Source: Brachyspira aalborgi (lineage in GTDB: Bacteria > Spirochaetota > Brachyspiria > Brachyspirales > Brachyspiraceae). Taken from it: a stretch of 64,000 bases of DNA. How positions within the stretch are numbered: the stretch's first letter is position 1; the number at the start of each line of letters is the position of its first letter. Where the stretch lies: positions 186,001 to 250,000 of the forward strand of contig NZ_SAXU01000001.1 of the NCBI RefSeq assembly GCF_008016455.1, read 5' to 3'. Shown here in pieces: positions 44,530 to 52,654 of this stretch. The translations under genes and the position numbers were made by a program. Below the pieces are notes generated by a model, which worked only from the letters and a program-made list of their open reading frames with translations, was not told the origin of the DNA and did not search any database.

Positions 44530-46017
44530 ATGAGTCATCATCATAGAGGACAATGGGGAACTAGAGCGGGATTTATATTGGCTGCTATAGGTTCTGCGGT
44601 AGGTTTAGGTAATATATGGCGTTTTCCGTATATGGTAGCTTCTTTTGGAGGCGGAGCTTTTATGATAGTTTATTTAATCGCTATGTTTACCGCGGGAATA
44701 CCGATTATGGTTTTAGAATTTTCTATGGGACATAAAACCCATAAGAGCGCGCCTGGAGCGTTTAAATTTTTAAATCCTTCTTGGGAATGGTTAGGCTGGC
44801 TTCAAGTATTTACATGCTTTGGAATAGTTATTTATTATTCCGTTATTATAGCCTGGTCTTTAGCTTACGGTTTATTTTCTCTTAAAGGTTTGGCATGGGG
44901 AAGCGATACGGCGGGATTTTTCTTTAACGAATATCTTAAAGTATCGGACGGTTTTAAATTAGGCGGTTTTAATCCTCAAGTTGCAATTCCTTTGATAATA
45001 GTTTGGATTATTATATTAATTTCCGTTATAGGCGGAGTTAAAGACGGAATAGAAAAGGCTAATAAAATATTTATGCCTTTATTATTTATATTAATTTTAA
45101 TAATACTTATTAGAGGATTAACTTTAGAAGGAGCGTTTAAGGGATTAGATTATATGTTTAAGCCCGATTTTTCAAAAATTCTCGACCCTAATGTTTGGAT
45201 AGCCGCTTATGGACAAGTATTTTATAGTATGTCAATCGCTTTCGGTATAATGGTTACTTATTCAAGCTATTTATCGGACGATTCGGATATTTCAAATAAC
45301 GCTTTTATGACAGGCTTTGCCGATACAAGTTTTAGTTTGCTTGCTGGAATAACAGTGTTCAGTATAATTGGTTATATGGCTGGCGCGCAAGGTAAAGAAG
45401 TTTCGGAAGTTGCGGGAAATGGCGGAATAGGTTTGGCTTTTATAGTATTTCCCGAAGCCGTTAATTCTTTGCCAGGATTAAACGGAATATTTGGAGCTGT
45501 ATTCTTTTTAGTTCTTGCATTTGCTGGTTTAACTTCGGCAATATCTCTATCAGAAGTTGTTATTTCTTCTTTTATAGATAAATTCCATTATAATAGAAAA
45601 AAAGCGTCTATAGTTATTATGATTATACAGGCTGCAATATCTATGGTATATGCGACAGGCGGCGGTTTATATATATTAGATATAGTGGACCATTTTATAA
45701 ATAATTATAATATTGTAATAAGCGGTTTAATAGAATTGGTTTTAATAGCTTGGGTATATAAACTCAATGACTTTAAAGACTTAATTAATAAAGTAAGCGA
45801 GTTTAGAATAGGAATTTGGTGGGATTTCTGTTTAAAATTCTTAACTCCTATATTTTTAGCGGTTTTTTTAGCATTAAAATTAATAACCGATTTTAAAACG
45901 CCTTATGAGAATTATCCTCAAGCGGCTTTAATAGGTTTAGGTTGGTCTATGCCGATTATCGCTTTTATAGTTGGAGTAATACTAGCTAAACTTAAAGAAA
46001 AATATATTAATAAATAA
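44530..46017 (+). CDS. NSS-family sodium-dependent transporter
   Basis: 495 residues with 12 predicted spans. RAGFILAAIGSAVGLGNIWRFPYMV at the N-terminus is the NSS/SNF signature around the sodium and substrate sites; later GDIVDHFINNYNIVIS-like and SMSIAFGIMVTYSSYL segments match bacterial LeuT/MetP-like transporters. It imports amino acids with sodium. AAGGAG 7 bases before the ATG. A 31-residue membrane protein follows 24 bases downstream and resembles the MetS-type small subunit, suggesting methionine or alanine as substrate. Confidence 0.93.
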   Translation: MSHHHRGQWGTRAGFILAAIGSAVGLGNIWRFPYMVASFGGGAFMIVYLIAMFTAGIPIMVLEFSMGHKTHKSAPGAFKFLNPSWEWLGWLQVFTCFGIVIYYSVIIAWSLAYGLFSLKGLAWGSDTAGFFFNEYLKVSDGFKLGGFNPQVAIPLIIVWIIILISVIGGVKDGIEKANKIFMPLLFILILIILIRGLTLEGAFKGLDYMFKPDFSKILDPNVWIAAYGQVFYSMSIAFGIMVTYSSYLSDDSDISNNAFMTGFADTSFSLLAGITVFSIIGYMAGAQGKEVSEVAGNGGIGLAFIVFPEAVNSLPGLNGIFGAVFFLVLAFAGLTSAISLSEVVISSFIDKFHYNRKKASIVIMIIQAAISMVYATGGGLYILDIVDHFINNYNIVISGLIELVLIAWVYKLNDFKDLINKVSEFRIGIWWDFCLKFLTPIFLAVFLALKLITDFKTPYENYPQAALIGLGWSMPIIAFIVGVILAKLKEKYINK

Positions 46018-46041
46018 AAAGATTAAATAAAGGAGAAAATT

Positions 46042-46137
46042 ATGGGAATAGATTCGGCTATATTTATGGGACTTAGTCTACTTGCAGTTTGGGGAGGATT
46101 TGTTTTCTTTCTCGCCATAGCTTTAAGAAAAATATAA
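46042..46137 (+). CDS. Small subunit of NSS transporter (MetS-like), 31 aa
   Basis: Reads MGIDSAIFMGLSLLAVWGGF then VFFLAIALRKI: a single hydrophobic span with a short basic end, the hallmark of the methionine/alanine importer small-subunit family that accompanies MetP-type NSS transporters. AAGGAG lies 6 bases before the ATG, and the gene is directly downstream of the transporter gene and before their shared terminator. Below usual gene-length cutoffs, so easily missed. Confidence 0.82.
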   Translation: MGIDSAIFMGLSLLAVWGGFVFFLAIALRKI

Positions 46138-46160
46138 AAAATTAAGTTTTATAATTAAAT

Positions 46161-46200
46161 AAAGAGGTTTAATCAATTTAGATTATTCCTCTTTTTTTAT
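46161..46200 (+). terminator. Terminator of the NSS transporter operon
   Basis: AAAGAGG-TTTAATC and GATTATT-CCTCTTT pair to form a long stem, followed by TTTTTTATTTA. The same sequence read on the minus strand (AAAGAGGAATAATC...) could also end rex transcription. Confidence 0.85.
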
Positions 46201-46851
46201 TTATTGTTTTTTTATTCTGCCTCTTTGAATTGTGGTATTTTCAATATCGTTTATAAAATAAAATAATGATTCAATTTCATCTACTATATTTACATCGTTT
46301 ATAATACAATTTGGTTTATCTAATAATTTTATAGGAGCGAAATTAAGAACGCCTTTAATTCCCGCATTGCATATAACATCAAACATTCTTTGAGCTTCCA
46401 AATCTGGAACTGTCAATATTGCAACTTCTATTTTATTATTTATTATATAATCTTTTAATTCTTCAATCGGAAGTATCGGAGTTTTTGCCTCTCTATCGAT
46501 TTTTTCGGGATTATGGTCGAAAGCCGCCACTATTTTCATAGATTCATTTTCAAAACCTCTATAATTTACTAAAGCCTTTCCAATTTTTCCATATCCGATT
46601 AATATAATACTATGCGAAACTTTTTTTCCGAGTATATCGTCTATTCTATCAAGCAAATCGTCAATAATATATCCGCCTTTCTTATTGCCCGATATGCTAA
46701 ATAATGAAAAATCTTTTCTAACTTGAACGGCGCTTATGCCAATCGCATCTCCCAAATTATTTGAATAAGCCTTTATGAAACCAAAACTTTTCATACGCTT
46801 TAAGGCGTTTTTATATTTCAATAAACGCATAATTTGTGTTCTGCTAATCAT
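46201..46851 (-). CDS. rex: Redox-sensing transcriptional repressor Rex
   Basis: 216 residues. N-terminal winged helix (MISRTQIMRLLKYKNALKRMKSFGFIKAYSNNLGDAIGISAVQVRKDFSLFS) and NAD-binding Rossmann domain with GYGKIGKALVNY (~residue 104) and FDHNPEKI. Rex represses fermentation and respiration genes when NAD+/NADH is high and is released by NADH. GGAG precedes the ATG. A TGTTAT-N6-ATAACA palindrome 93 bases upstream could be an autoregulatory site. Confidence 0.95.
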   Translation of the reverse strand: MISRTQIMRLLKYKNALKRMKSFGFIKAYSNNLGDAIGISAVQVRKDFSLFSISGNKKGGYIIDDLLDRIDDILGKKVSHSIILIGYGKIGKALVNYRGFENESMKIVAAFDHNPEKIDREAKTPILPIEELKDYIINNKIEVAILTVPDLEAQRMFDVICNAGIKGVLNFAPIKLLDKPNCIINDVNIVDEIESLFYFINDIENTTIQRGRIKKQ

Positions 46852-46943
46852 ATTTACTCCGATATTATTATTTATTTTAATATCATTATATCATAATAAA
46901 GTTATATGTCAATAAAATATTTCTAAAATAAAATTGTTTATAA

Positions 46944-46961
46944 TGTTATTTTTTGATAACA
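46944..46961. promoter_or_regulatory. Rex-like palindrome upstream of rex
   Basis: TGTTAT (46944-46949), TTTTTG, ATAACA (46956-46961). Rex operators are typically TTGT(T/G)AA-like half-sites with a 4-6 base gap; this matches the pattern but not the exact consensus. It lies between rex and folD. Confidence 0.5.
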
Positions 46962-47098
46962 AAATAAGCAGAAATTCTATATTATTTTTTATCTCGCCAA
47001 AAATAACATATAATTTTAAATATATTAAATAAAATAAACAACTTGTATTTTATAATATTAATTATAAAATATTTTAATAATTTTTCGGAGTTTTATAA

Positions 47099-47932
47099 AT
47101 GATACTTGATGGAAGAGAATTATCAAAAGAAATAAAAGAAAATATAAAATCTAAAGTCGCTTTGCTCGATAAAAAACCAAGAATAGATTTTATATATTTT
47201 GAAAATGATAAATCTACTGAAATATATTTTAATAGAGCTAAAAAATCCGCAGAAAGCGCGGGAATGATTGGCGCGCTTCATAATCTTAACTCAAACACAA
47301 GCGAAAAAGATTTTTTAACTTTAATAGAATATCTAAACGAAGAAAAAGAAACCAACGGAATAATGATTCAAGCGCCTTTGCCTAAACATATAGATAAAAA
47401 GAAAGTTTACGAAACAATCTCGCCAGATAAAGATGTCGATGCAATATCAAATATAAGTTTAGGAAGAATATTTTTGGGAGAAAGCAAACTTATTCCATGC
47501 ACGGTTAAAAGCGTAATGGCTTTACTTAAAAAAACTAAAATAAAAATTGAAGGAGCTAACGCCGTAGTCGTTGGAAGAAGCGATATAGTTGGAAAACCTT
47601 TAGCTCATTTGCTTCTTCAAGAATCGGCAACGGTTACAATAACTCATTCAAAAACAAAAAATTTAAAAGAGATTTGCAAGAAAGCCGATATATTATGCGT
47701 GTCTATCGGAAAATCGGAGTATATAACCGAAGAATATATTAAAGAAGGAGCGATTGTTATAGATATTGGAATAAATGTTTTAGAGGACGGTTCTATAAAA
47801 GGCGATGTTAAATTTGACGAGGCTTCAAAATTAGCTTCTTTTATAACTCCAACTCCAAACGGTGTGGGAAGCGTTACGGTTGCAATGCTTTTAGATAATT
47901 TGCTTTATCTTTATAGTCTTCAAAATCAATAA
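47099..47932 (+). CDS. folD: Bifunctional methylenetetrahydrofolate dehydrogenase/cyclohydrolase
   Basis: 277 residues. GRELSKEIKENI at the N-terminus, GIMIQAPLPKHID, DVDAISNISLGRIFLGE, PCTVKSVMALLKK, VVGRSDIVGKPLAHLLLQESATVTITHS and TPNGVGSVTVAMLLDN cover the folate-binding and NADP-binding motifs. It interconverts methylene-, methenyl- and formyl-tetrahydrofolate. The RBS CGGAG lies 9 bases before the ATG. Monocistronic. Confidence 0.97.
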   Translation: MILDGRELSKEIKENIKSKVALLDKKPRIDFIYFENDKSTEIYFNRAKKSAESAGMIGALHNLNSNTSEKDFLTLIEYLNEEKETNGIMIQAPLPKHIDKKKVYETISPDKDVDAISNISLGRIFLGESKLIPCTVKSVMALLKKTKIKIEGANAVVVGRSDIVGKPLAHLLLQESATVTITHSKTKNLKEICKKADILCVSIGKSEYITEEYIKEGAIVIDIGINVLEDGSIKGDVKFDEASKLASFITPTPNGVGSVTVAMLLDNLLYLYSLQNQ

Positions 47933-48021
47933 TTTTATAATAAATAATTTTACATTTTATATATTAACATTGTTATAAATTAATGCTATAATGCATAAAT
48001 TAAAAATTAGGAGATTTAAAA

Positions 48022-48732
48022 ATGATTGGAGGATATTTAGAATATTATTTCGGTTATATATGGATTTTAATACCTGGATTAATACTCGGATTTTGGGCGC
48101 AAGCTAAAGTTAAAGGAACTTACTCAAAATATAGCAAAGTTCAAAATAGAAGAGGAATAACGGGAGAGCAAACTGCAAAACATATATTAAACGCTTACGG
48201 TATAGATATTCCTGTTGAAAGAATAAATGGAAGTTTAACCGACCATTATGACCCAAGGGCAAAAGTATTGCGTCTATCTTCGGGAGTTTATAGCGGAACG
48301 GATGTGGCGGCTTTAGGAATAGCGGCTCATGAAGTTGGACATGCAATACAGCATGACAGAGGATATACGCCTTTAACTTTAAGAAACGGTTTTTATCCTT
48401 TATGCGCGATAGGAGACCAATTTGGACCTTTCTTAGTTTTAGCGGGAATATTAATCGGAGGAGCGGGCAGTTTTTCTCAAACGATTATGTTGATTGGAAT
48501 AATATTATTCGCTTTTGCGGTTTTCTTTTCGCTTATAACTTTACCCGTTGAATTTGACGCTTCAAACAGAGCTATAAAAATTTTAGATAAAGGCGGATTT
48601 TTAGATTCTGAAGAACTTGACGGAGCGAAAAAAGTATTGAAAGCCGCAGCTTTAACTTATGTAGCCGCCGCCGTTACTTCGGTTTTATCTCTTATAAGGC
48701 TTATATTAATTGCAAATAGAAGAAGAGATTAA
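48022..48732 (+). CDS. YugP-type membrane zinc metallopeptidase
   Basis: 236 residues. N-terminal span (YIWILIPGLILGFWAQAKV), then GITGEQTAKHILNAYGI, VLRLSSGVYSGTDVAALGIAAHEVGHAIQH with His103-Glu104-x2-His107, then two more spans and a terminal FDASNRAIKIL. This is the Zn_peptidase_2/YugP family, probably a membrane peptidase with unknown substrate. AGGAG 8 bases before the ATG. The length and motifs are family-typical. Confidence 0.92.
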   Translation: MIGGYLEYYFGYIWILIPGLILGFWAQAKVKGTYSKYSKVQNRRGITGEQTAKHILNAYGIDIPVERINGSLTDHYDPRAKVLRLSSGVYSGTDVAALGIAAHEVGHAIQHDRGYTPLTLRNGFYPLCAIGDQFGPFLVLAGILIGGAGSFSQTIMLIGIILFAFAVFFSLITLPVEFDASNRAIKILDKGGFLDSEELDGAKKVLKAAALTYVAAAVTSVLSLIRLILIANRRRD

Positions 48733-48760
48733 AAAGATTAAATATTTAAAATCAAAAAAT

Positions 48761-48797
48761 AAAGAGGTTAATTTTTTTAATTATCCTCTTTTTTTAT
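48761..48797 (+). terminator. Rho-independent terminator after the YugP-like gene
   Basis: AAAGAGG-TTAAT and ATTAT-CCTCTTT arms with T-rich loop and then TTTTTTATTTTT. Strand-symmetric enough to also end the convergent Maf gene. Confidence 0.85.
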
Positions 48798-48799
48798 TT

Positions 48800-50452
48800 T
48801 TAAAATTTATTTAAAATTATTTTTATTTCGTTATGCCATTTATTTATATATTCTTTAAATTCTCGTTTTGAAATTTTATTTTCTTTTAATTCTGAAAAAT
48901 GATAAGGCGAAATCATATTAGCAAAATTTTCGTCAATTTCATTGTATATATTTTTAATAAAATATTCTAATTTGTTTATAAATTCTTTTTCGTTTATATT
49001 CTCTTCAATATAATCTTTTATATTTATATTTTTTTCATTTGTATTATTTAAATTTATATTATTAAATATTTTAACATTTTTTATTTTTGCAGATTCTTTT
49101 GTTAAATTAAAAATTTCAATTTCTTTTATAATTTCATTTGCCAAAGTTTCAAAATGCATTTTATAACTAATAAGCGAAGAAGAAGATTTTCTTAAAATAT
49201 TATCGTAGCATTCTATATTTTGATTATCGTTTAATCTTTTATATTTCAAATTTTCAAAAGTTTTTAATTTGTAAGAACTTAAAAAATCTAAAGCTATTGC
49301 ATTTGAATATTTTGAATGGCTTTTATTACTTAAATGACAAAAATCGCAACCTGCAAATAAAATATATTTTGGATTAAGAAAATTAGCAATTCTCAAAGCG
49401 GGCATTATAACGCTTCCTTCCATAGGAAAATAAATATTATTATCGCTATTTTTATTAGAATAAATAATTTTTTCAAAACTTTCATTATGCGAAAAATAAA
49501 ATATTCTTTTTTTATTAATATTTGTAAGCGGGAAAGAATAAGCGCTATGAGTTGTAAATATTGGAATATTTTCTTTTATAGCGTCTATTATATAAATGCA
49601 AGAATAAAATCCGCCGTCAGTCGAAACTATTGCATCAGGTTTTATATTATTTTTTATTAAAGTATTGAATGCATGTGATAAAACTAAAATAAAATGAGTT
49701 TTTGAGAGTTTTTTTATTTTTTCAATATAATTGTCTATCGAAGCGCCCGCGGATATTAAAAGCAAAGGAGTTTTTTTATTTAAAATATTTTTATAAGTTT
49801 TTATAGAATAGCCTTTATTGAAAGCCAAATTATAAATTATATTTCTTGCCCAAATCGGAGCGAAATAATAATTTGAAGTTAGAGACATTAATTTTTCTTT
49901 AATTTTATTCATTAAAAGAAAATTAACATTGTCGTAATAATTTTTATTTTCAGCGTTTATATTCGAGGCTCTTATATGCATTATACAAATTATTTTTTTA
50001 ATATCTTCTTCGGCTATATAAAAATCGAAAAAAGAAATTATATCTTCAATTTTTTCTTTTAATAATATAATCACTCTTTTTAAGTTTTCAGATTTTATAT
50101 TTTCAAAAATTAATTTCGCTACTTCAATATCTTTTTCTATTATTATCGCTTTGCTATTTTCGTTTAGAGATAAAAAATAATCTATATGATAAAACGAAGA
50201 TATAGACAAAAAAATTCCAATACGACTCGAATTATCTTTTATATTTTGATTTATTAATTTTTTAGCTTCTTCAATCGGAGCGTAAATTGAAGTTAAAGGT
50301 TTATTATTATATAAAACGGTTATAAGATTTTCTTTATTTAATTTTATAGAATATACAGAATTTTTTATTTTATATATATTTAATTTTTCAATCGCTCTTA
50401 AATTATATTTATTATTTTTAAGCTCTTCAATATTATTAATATAATTATTCAT
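48800..50452 (-). CDS. Maf/DUF115 family protein (6-hydroxymethylpterin PPK-like fold)
   Basis: 550 residues. The central domain has KTPLLLISAGASIDNYIEKI, THFILVLSHAFNTLIKNNIKPDAIVSTDGGF, IFTTHSAYSFPL and PMEGSVIMPALRIANFLNPKYILFAGCDFCH, the DUF115/Maf_flag10 pattern of motility-associated flagellin sugar transferases. In spirochaetes such proteins modify flagellin with nonulosonic acids, which is inferred here; no flagellin or sugar-synthesis gene is nearby. The N-terminus is highly charged. Transcribed away from the small-lipoprotein locus. Confidence 0.85.
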   Translation of the reverse strand: MNNYINNIEELKNNKYNLRAIEKLNIYKIKNSVYSIKLNKENLITVLYNNKPLTSIYAPIEEAKKLINQNIKDNSSRIGIFLSISSFYHIDYFLSLNENSKAIIIEKDIEVAKLIFENIKSENLKRVIILLKEKIEDIISFFDFYIAEEDIKKIICIMHIRASNINAENKNYYDNVNFLLMNKIKEKLMSLTSNYYFAPIWARNIIYNLAFNKGYSIKTYKNILNKKTPLLLISAGASIDNYIEKIKKLSKTHFILVLSHAFNTLIKNNIKPDAIVSTDGGFYSCIYIIDAIKENIPIFTTHSAYSFPLTNINKKRIFYFSHNESFEKIIYSNKNSDNNIYFPMEGSVIMPALRIANFLNPKYILFAGCDFCHLSNKSHSKYSNAIALDFLSSYKLKTFENLKYKRLNDNQNIECYDNILRKSSSSLISYKMHFETLANEIIKEIEIFNLTKESAKIKNVKIFNNINLNNTNEKNINIKDYIEENINEKEFINKLEYFIKNIYNEIDENFANMISPYHFSELKENKISKREFKEYINKWHNEIKIILNKF

Positions 50453-50559
50453 TTTAATTTTCTCTTTTGTAATTGTTTTATGATATATAAAAACGAATAA
50501 AAATACAATTAATTATTTTAGTAAAAGAGAATAAAAAAACAATCATTTAATTTATAAAT

Positions 50560-50593
50560 AAAAAAAGACACCGTAATAAATACGATGCCTTTT
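50560..50593 (-). terminator. Terminator of the small lipoprotein gene
   Basis: Minus strand: GGCATCGTA-TTTA-TTACGGTGTC with G-T pairs, then TTTTTTTATTT. It follows the lipoprotein stop codon by ~28 bases. Confidence 0.85.
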
Positions 50594-50620
50594 AATTATT
50601 TTATCTATTATTAATTTCAA

Positions 50621-51016
50621 TTATTTTTTAGTAATATCTAAAGTTAATGGACTTTCTCCTTCTTGTCCCATTATTAAATTTCCTTGAGTATCGCTAATAA
50701 AAACAAGAGTAAATTTTCCACTACTGCTACTGTCACTATACGAAGCGGTATAAGTCGTGTCGCTAACTCTTGTTACAGAAGACGAAGGAATTGTAGTATC
50801 GCCACTCTCTCCTTTTATAGTAAAAGAACCGTCAGTATTTATTGTAAGTAAATGCATTTCAGTTTGCACTAGTTTTCCATACCAATTACCAGCATAATAA
50901 GATAATGTTCTTCCTTCTGTTCCTGTTTTATTCTTATTATCGCAACTTATTGAAAATAGAGCGATTAAAGATAAGATAATTAATAATAGATAAAAATTTT
51001 TTCTTTGTTCTTTCAT
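50621..51016 (-). CDS. Small lipoprotein, repeat-leader locus 4
   Basis: 131 residues from ATG 51016 (AGGAG 9 bases before it). A hydrophobic signal ending in lipobox FSISC (Cys25) is followed by a charged linker (DNKNKTGTEG) and a beta-rich domain (AGNWYGKLVQTEMHLLTINTDGSFTIKGES; SGKFTLVFISDTQGNLIMGQEG) like small lipocalin/META-type lipoproteins. Its reading frame is also open upstream for 70 codons through the hairpin to the repeat, so a start further up would be possible in frame but without a usual RBS. Variable expression through the leader is inferred. Confidence 0.75.
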   Translation of the reverse strand: MKEQRKNFYLLLIILSLIALFSISCDNKNKTGTEGRTLSYYAGNWYGKLVQTEMHLLTINTDGSFTIKGESGDTTIPSSSVTRVSDTTYTASYSDSSSSGKFTLVFISDTQGNLIMGQEGESPLTLDITKK

Positions 51017-51147
51017 TATAGAACTCTCCTTTTGATATTTATTAAAAACATTTAAATAAATGTTTCTCGCGAAATTAAAATTTTGATTGAATTGAAATAA
51101 TCCAAATATTAGTTGTTTATTTGAGAAAAATTTTTGCAATAAAATTG

Positions 51148-51171
51148 AAGCGCTTAAAAATTTAAACGCTT
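51148..51171 (-). terminator. Terminator-like hairpin inside the 5' leader of locus 4
   Basis: Minus strand: a 10-bp stem (AAGCGTTTAA with TTAAGCGCTT, one G-T pair) closed by a 4-base loop, followed by CAATTTTATTG. The T-run is weak (four T), so termination may be partial. It lies ~130 bases from the lipoprotein ATG. Confidence 0.6.
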
Positions 51172-51200
51172 TTGAAATTTGTAATATATAGAAATTTAAA

Positions 51201-51305
51201 TTATTGTTTAGAAGATAATAATAGCGTTCTGTTCTGTTCTGTTCTGTTCTGTTCTGTTCTGTTCTGTTCTGTTCTGTTCTGTTCTAGATTATTCAAGTTA
51301 AACAT
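51201..51305 (-). CDS. Leader ORF of locus 4 (34 codons in present frame)
   Basis: ATG at 51305, or TTG at 51296 in the same frame with AAGG 9 bases before it. It reads MFNLNNLEQN and then Arg-Thr-Glu-Gln-Asn repeats, and stops at TAA 51203-51201, before the hairpin. The +1 frame (from 51226) is open for 70 codons through the hairpin and straight into the lipoprotein in its own frame, unlike the ATGA overlap of the other three loci. Gain of one repeat or loss of two would join them. A 7-bp hairpin (AACCGAA/TTCGGTT, 51333-51311) precedes the start. Confidence 0.65.
   Translation of the reverse strand: MFNLNNLEQNRTEQNRTEQNRTEQNRTLLLSSKQ
51226..51285 (-). repeat. Pentanucleotide repeat (AGAAC)12
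   Basis: Twelve perfect AGAAC units, 60 bases (GTTCT on the + strand). Codons AGA, ACA, GAA, CAG, AAC are all sense. Here the complementary strand is also free of stops. Confidence 0.97.
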
Positions 51306-51360
51306 CCTTAAACCGAAATTCTTTCCTTCGGTTATTTATTTATTTATTAATTGTATGCAA

Positions 51361-51388
51361 ATTATAACATTTTAAAAAAATTTGTCAA
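51361..51388 (-). promoter_or_regulatory. Promoter of repeat-leader locus 4
   Basis: Minus strand: TTGACA (51388-51383), 16-base spacer, TATAAT (51366-51361). Transcription should begin near 51354. Confidence 0.85.
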
Positions 51389-51456
51389 GCATTTAATTAT
51401 ATTAAAATTCACATAATTTTATAATAAATATTAAAATATTTTAAAATCAAGATTAT

Positions 51457-52578
51457 TTACAAATCAATAGACATAAATCTGCATGCTCTCTCTGTAGCGT
51501 CAATTATTAAACTTTTTGAATTTGCTATCGCTTCTTCCAAAGGCATAGCTCTTTTTAAAGCGGGCATTATTGAAGTTATTCCCATTTCATAAACCGCTTC
51601 CGCTCCGTCTCTTATATCTCCGACTATCGCAATTACAGGAATATTTTTCGCTCTTCTTGATATTCCTACGGGAACTTTGCCTTTTTTAGTTTGTCCGTCT
51701 ATCGCTCCTTCGCCCGTTATTATAAGAGAAGCGTCTTTTATTTCGTTTTCAAAATCTATAATATCCAATATTGCATCGATACCGCTTTTTAACTCCGCAT
51801 TGCAAAAGGCTATTAAACCTCCGCCCAAACCTCCCGCCGCTCCCGAACCTTCTATATAATCTATTTCTTTATTAAATTTTTCTTTTACTAATTTAGCGAT
51901 ATTTTTTAATCCGTTATCTAATATATCAAAACTTTCTTTATTAACGCCTTTTTGAGTTCCGTAAATTGCAGTAGCTCCGTCTTTTCCGTAAAGAGGATTT
52001 TTTACATCGCAGGCTACATTTATTTTTATATCAAATATTTTTTTATCTACATTAGAATCGTCTATTTCTGCAATTTTAATCATATTCTCCGCTATAGCTT
52101 CAAGTTCTTTTTTATCTTTATCGAAAAATCTATATCCCAAAGCGTTAGCCATTCCAATTCCGCAATCGTTCGTAGCGCTTCCGCCTATTCCAATTAATAT
52201 TTCTTTTATTCCATTTTCTATAGCGTCTTTAATAAGTTCGCCCGTTCCGTAAGTTGAAGATTTAAGCGGATTTTTTTCTTTTATCAAAGTTAAACCTGAA
52301 GCCTCCGCCATTTCTATAACGGCTTTATTATTATCGATTATTCCGTATTTTGCTTTTATAATTTTGCCGAGCGGATTTCTTACATTAACTTTTTTTATTT
52401 TTCCTCCCGTAGCGTATAAAACAGAATCTACAGTTCCTTCGCCTCCGTCTGCTATGGGAATTTTCTTTATTTCAGTATTTTTAAATACTTTTAATATTCC
52501 TTCTTCTATCGCGTTACAAACTTCCAAACTTGACAAACTGCCCTTAAAAGAATCGGGAATAATAATAATTTTTTTCAT
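51457..52578 (-). CDS. Glycerate kinase (GlxK/GarK family)
   Basis: 373 residues. IIIPDSFKGSLSSLEVCNAIEEGI opens the family, with IADGGEGTVDSVLYATGG, GIGGSATNDCGIGMANALGY, EGSGAAGGLGGGLIAFCNAEL and ITGEGAIDGQTKKGK. It phosphorylates D-glycerate (2-kinase class). It is divergent from a GntP permease gene followed by a CdaR-type regulator, so the three form a glycerate or sugar-acid uptake and utilisation set. GGAC ribosome-binding site is weak. Confidence 0.95.
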   Translation of the reverse strand: MKKIIIIPDSFKGSLSSLEVCNAIEEGILKVFKNTEIKKIPIADGGEGTVDSVLYATGGKIKKVNVRNPLGKIIKAKYGIIDNNKAVIEMAEASGLTLIKEKNPLKSSTYGTGELIKDAIENGIKEILIGIGGSATNDCGIGMANALGYRFFDKDKKELEAIAENMIKIAEIDDSNVDKKIFDIKINVACDVKNPLYGKDGATAIYGTQKGVNKESFDILDNGLKNIAKLVKEKFNKEIDYIEGSGAAGGLGGGLIAFCNAELKSGIDAILDIIDFENEIKDASLIITGEGAIDGQTKKGKVPVGISRRAKNIPVIAIVGDIRDGAEAVYEMGITSIMPALKRAMPLEEAIANSKSLIIDATERACRFMSIDL

Positions 52579-52654
52579 TTTTAATTTGTCCTTAAAGATT
52601 TTGAATTTCTTATAATATTTTTATTTAAAGATAAATTAAATAGTATTAATTTTC

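Larger units (their letters stand above)
51017..51456. other. Regulatory region of locus 4 and gap to glycerate kinase
   Basis: 440 bases. Minus-strand leader of the lipoprotein fills 51017-51390: hairpin, (AGAAC)12 tract, leader ORF and promoter. The remaining 66 bases, next to the end of the glycerate kinase gene, are AT-rich with nothing recognisable. Confidence 0.75.

Noticed and set aside
51172-51375. 67-codon + strand ORF across the GTTCT repeat (Val-Leu-Phe-Cys-Ser repeats)
   Set aside because: It reads the repeat tract on the antisense strand; the promoter, hairpin and RBS belong to the minus strand, and only low-complexity repeat makes it open.
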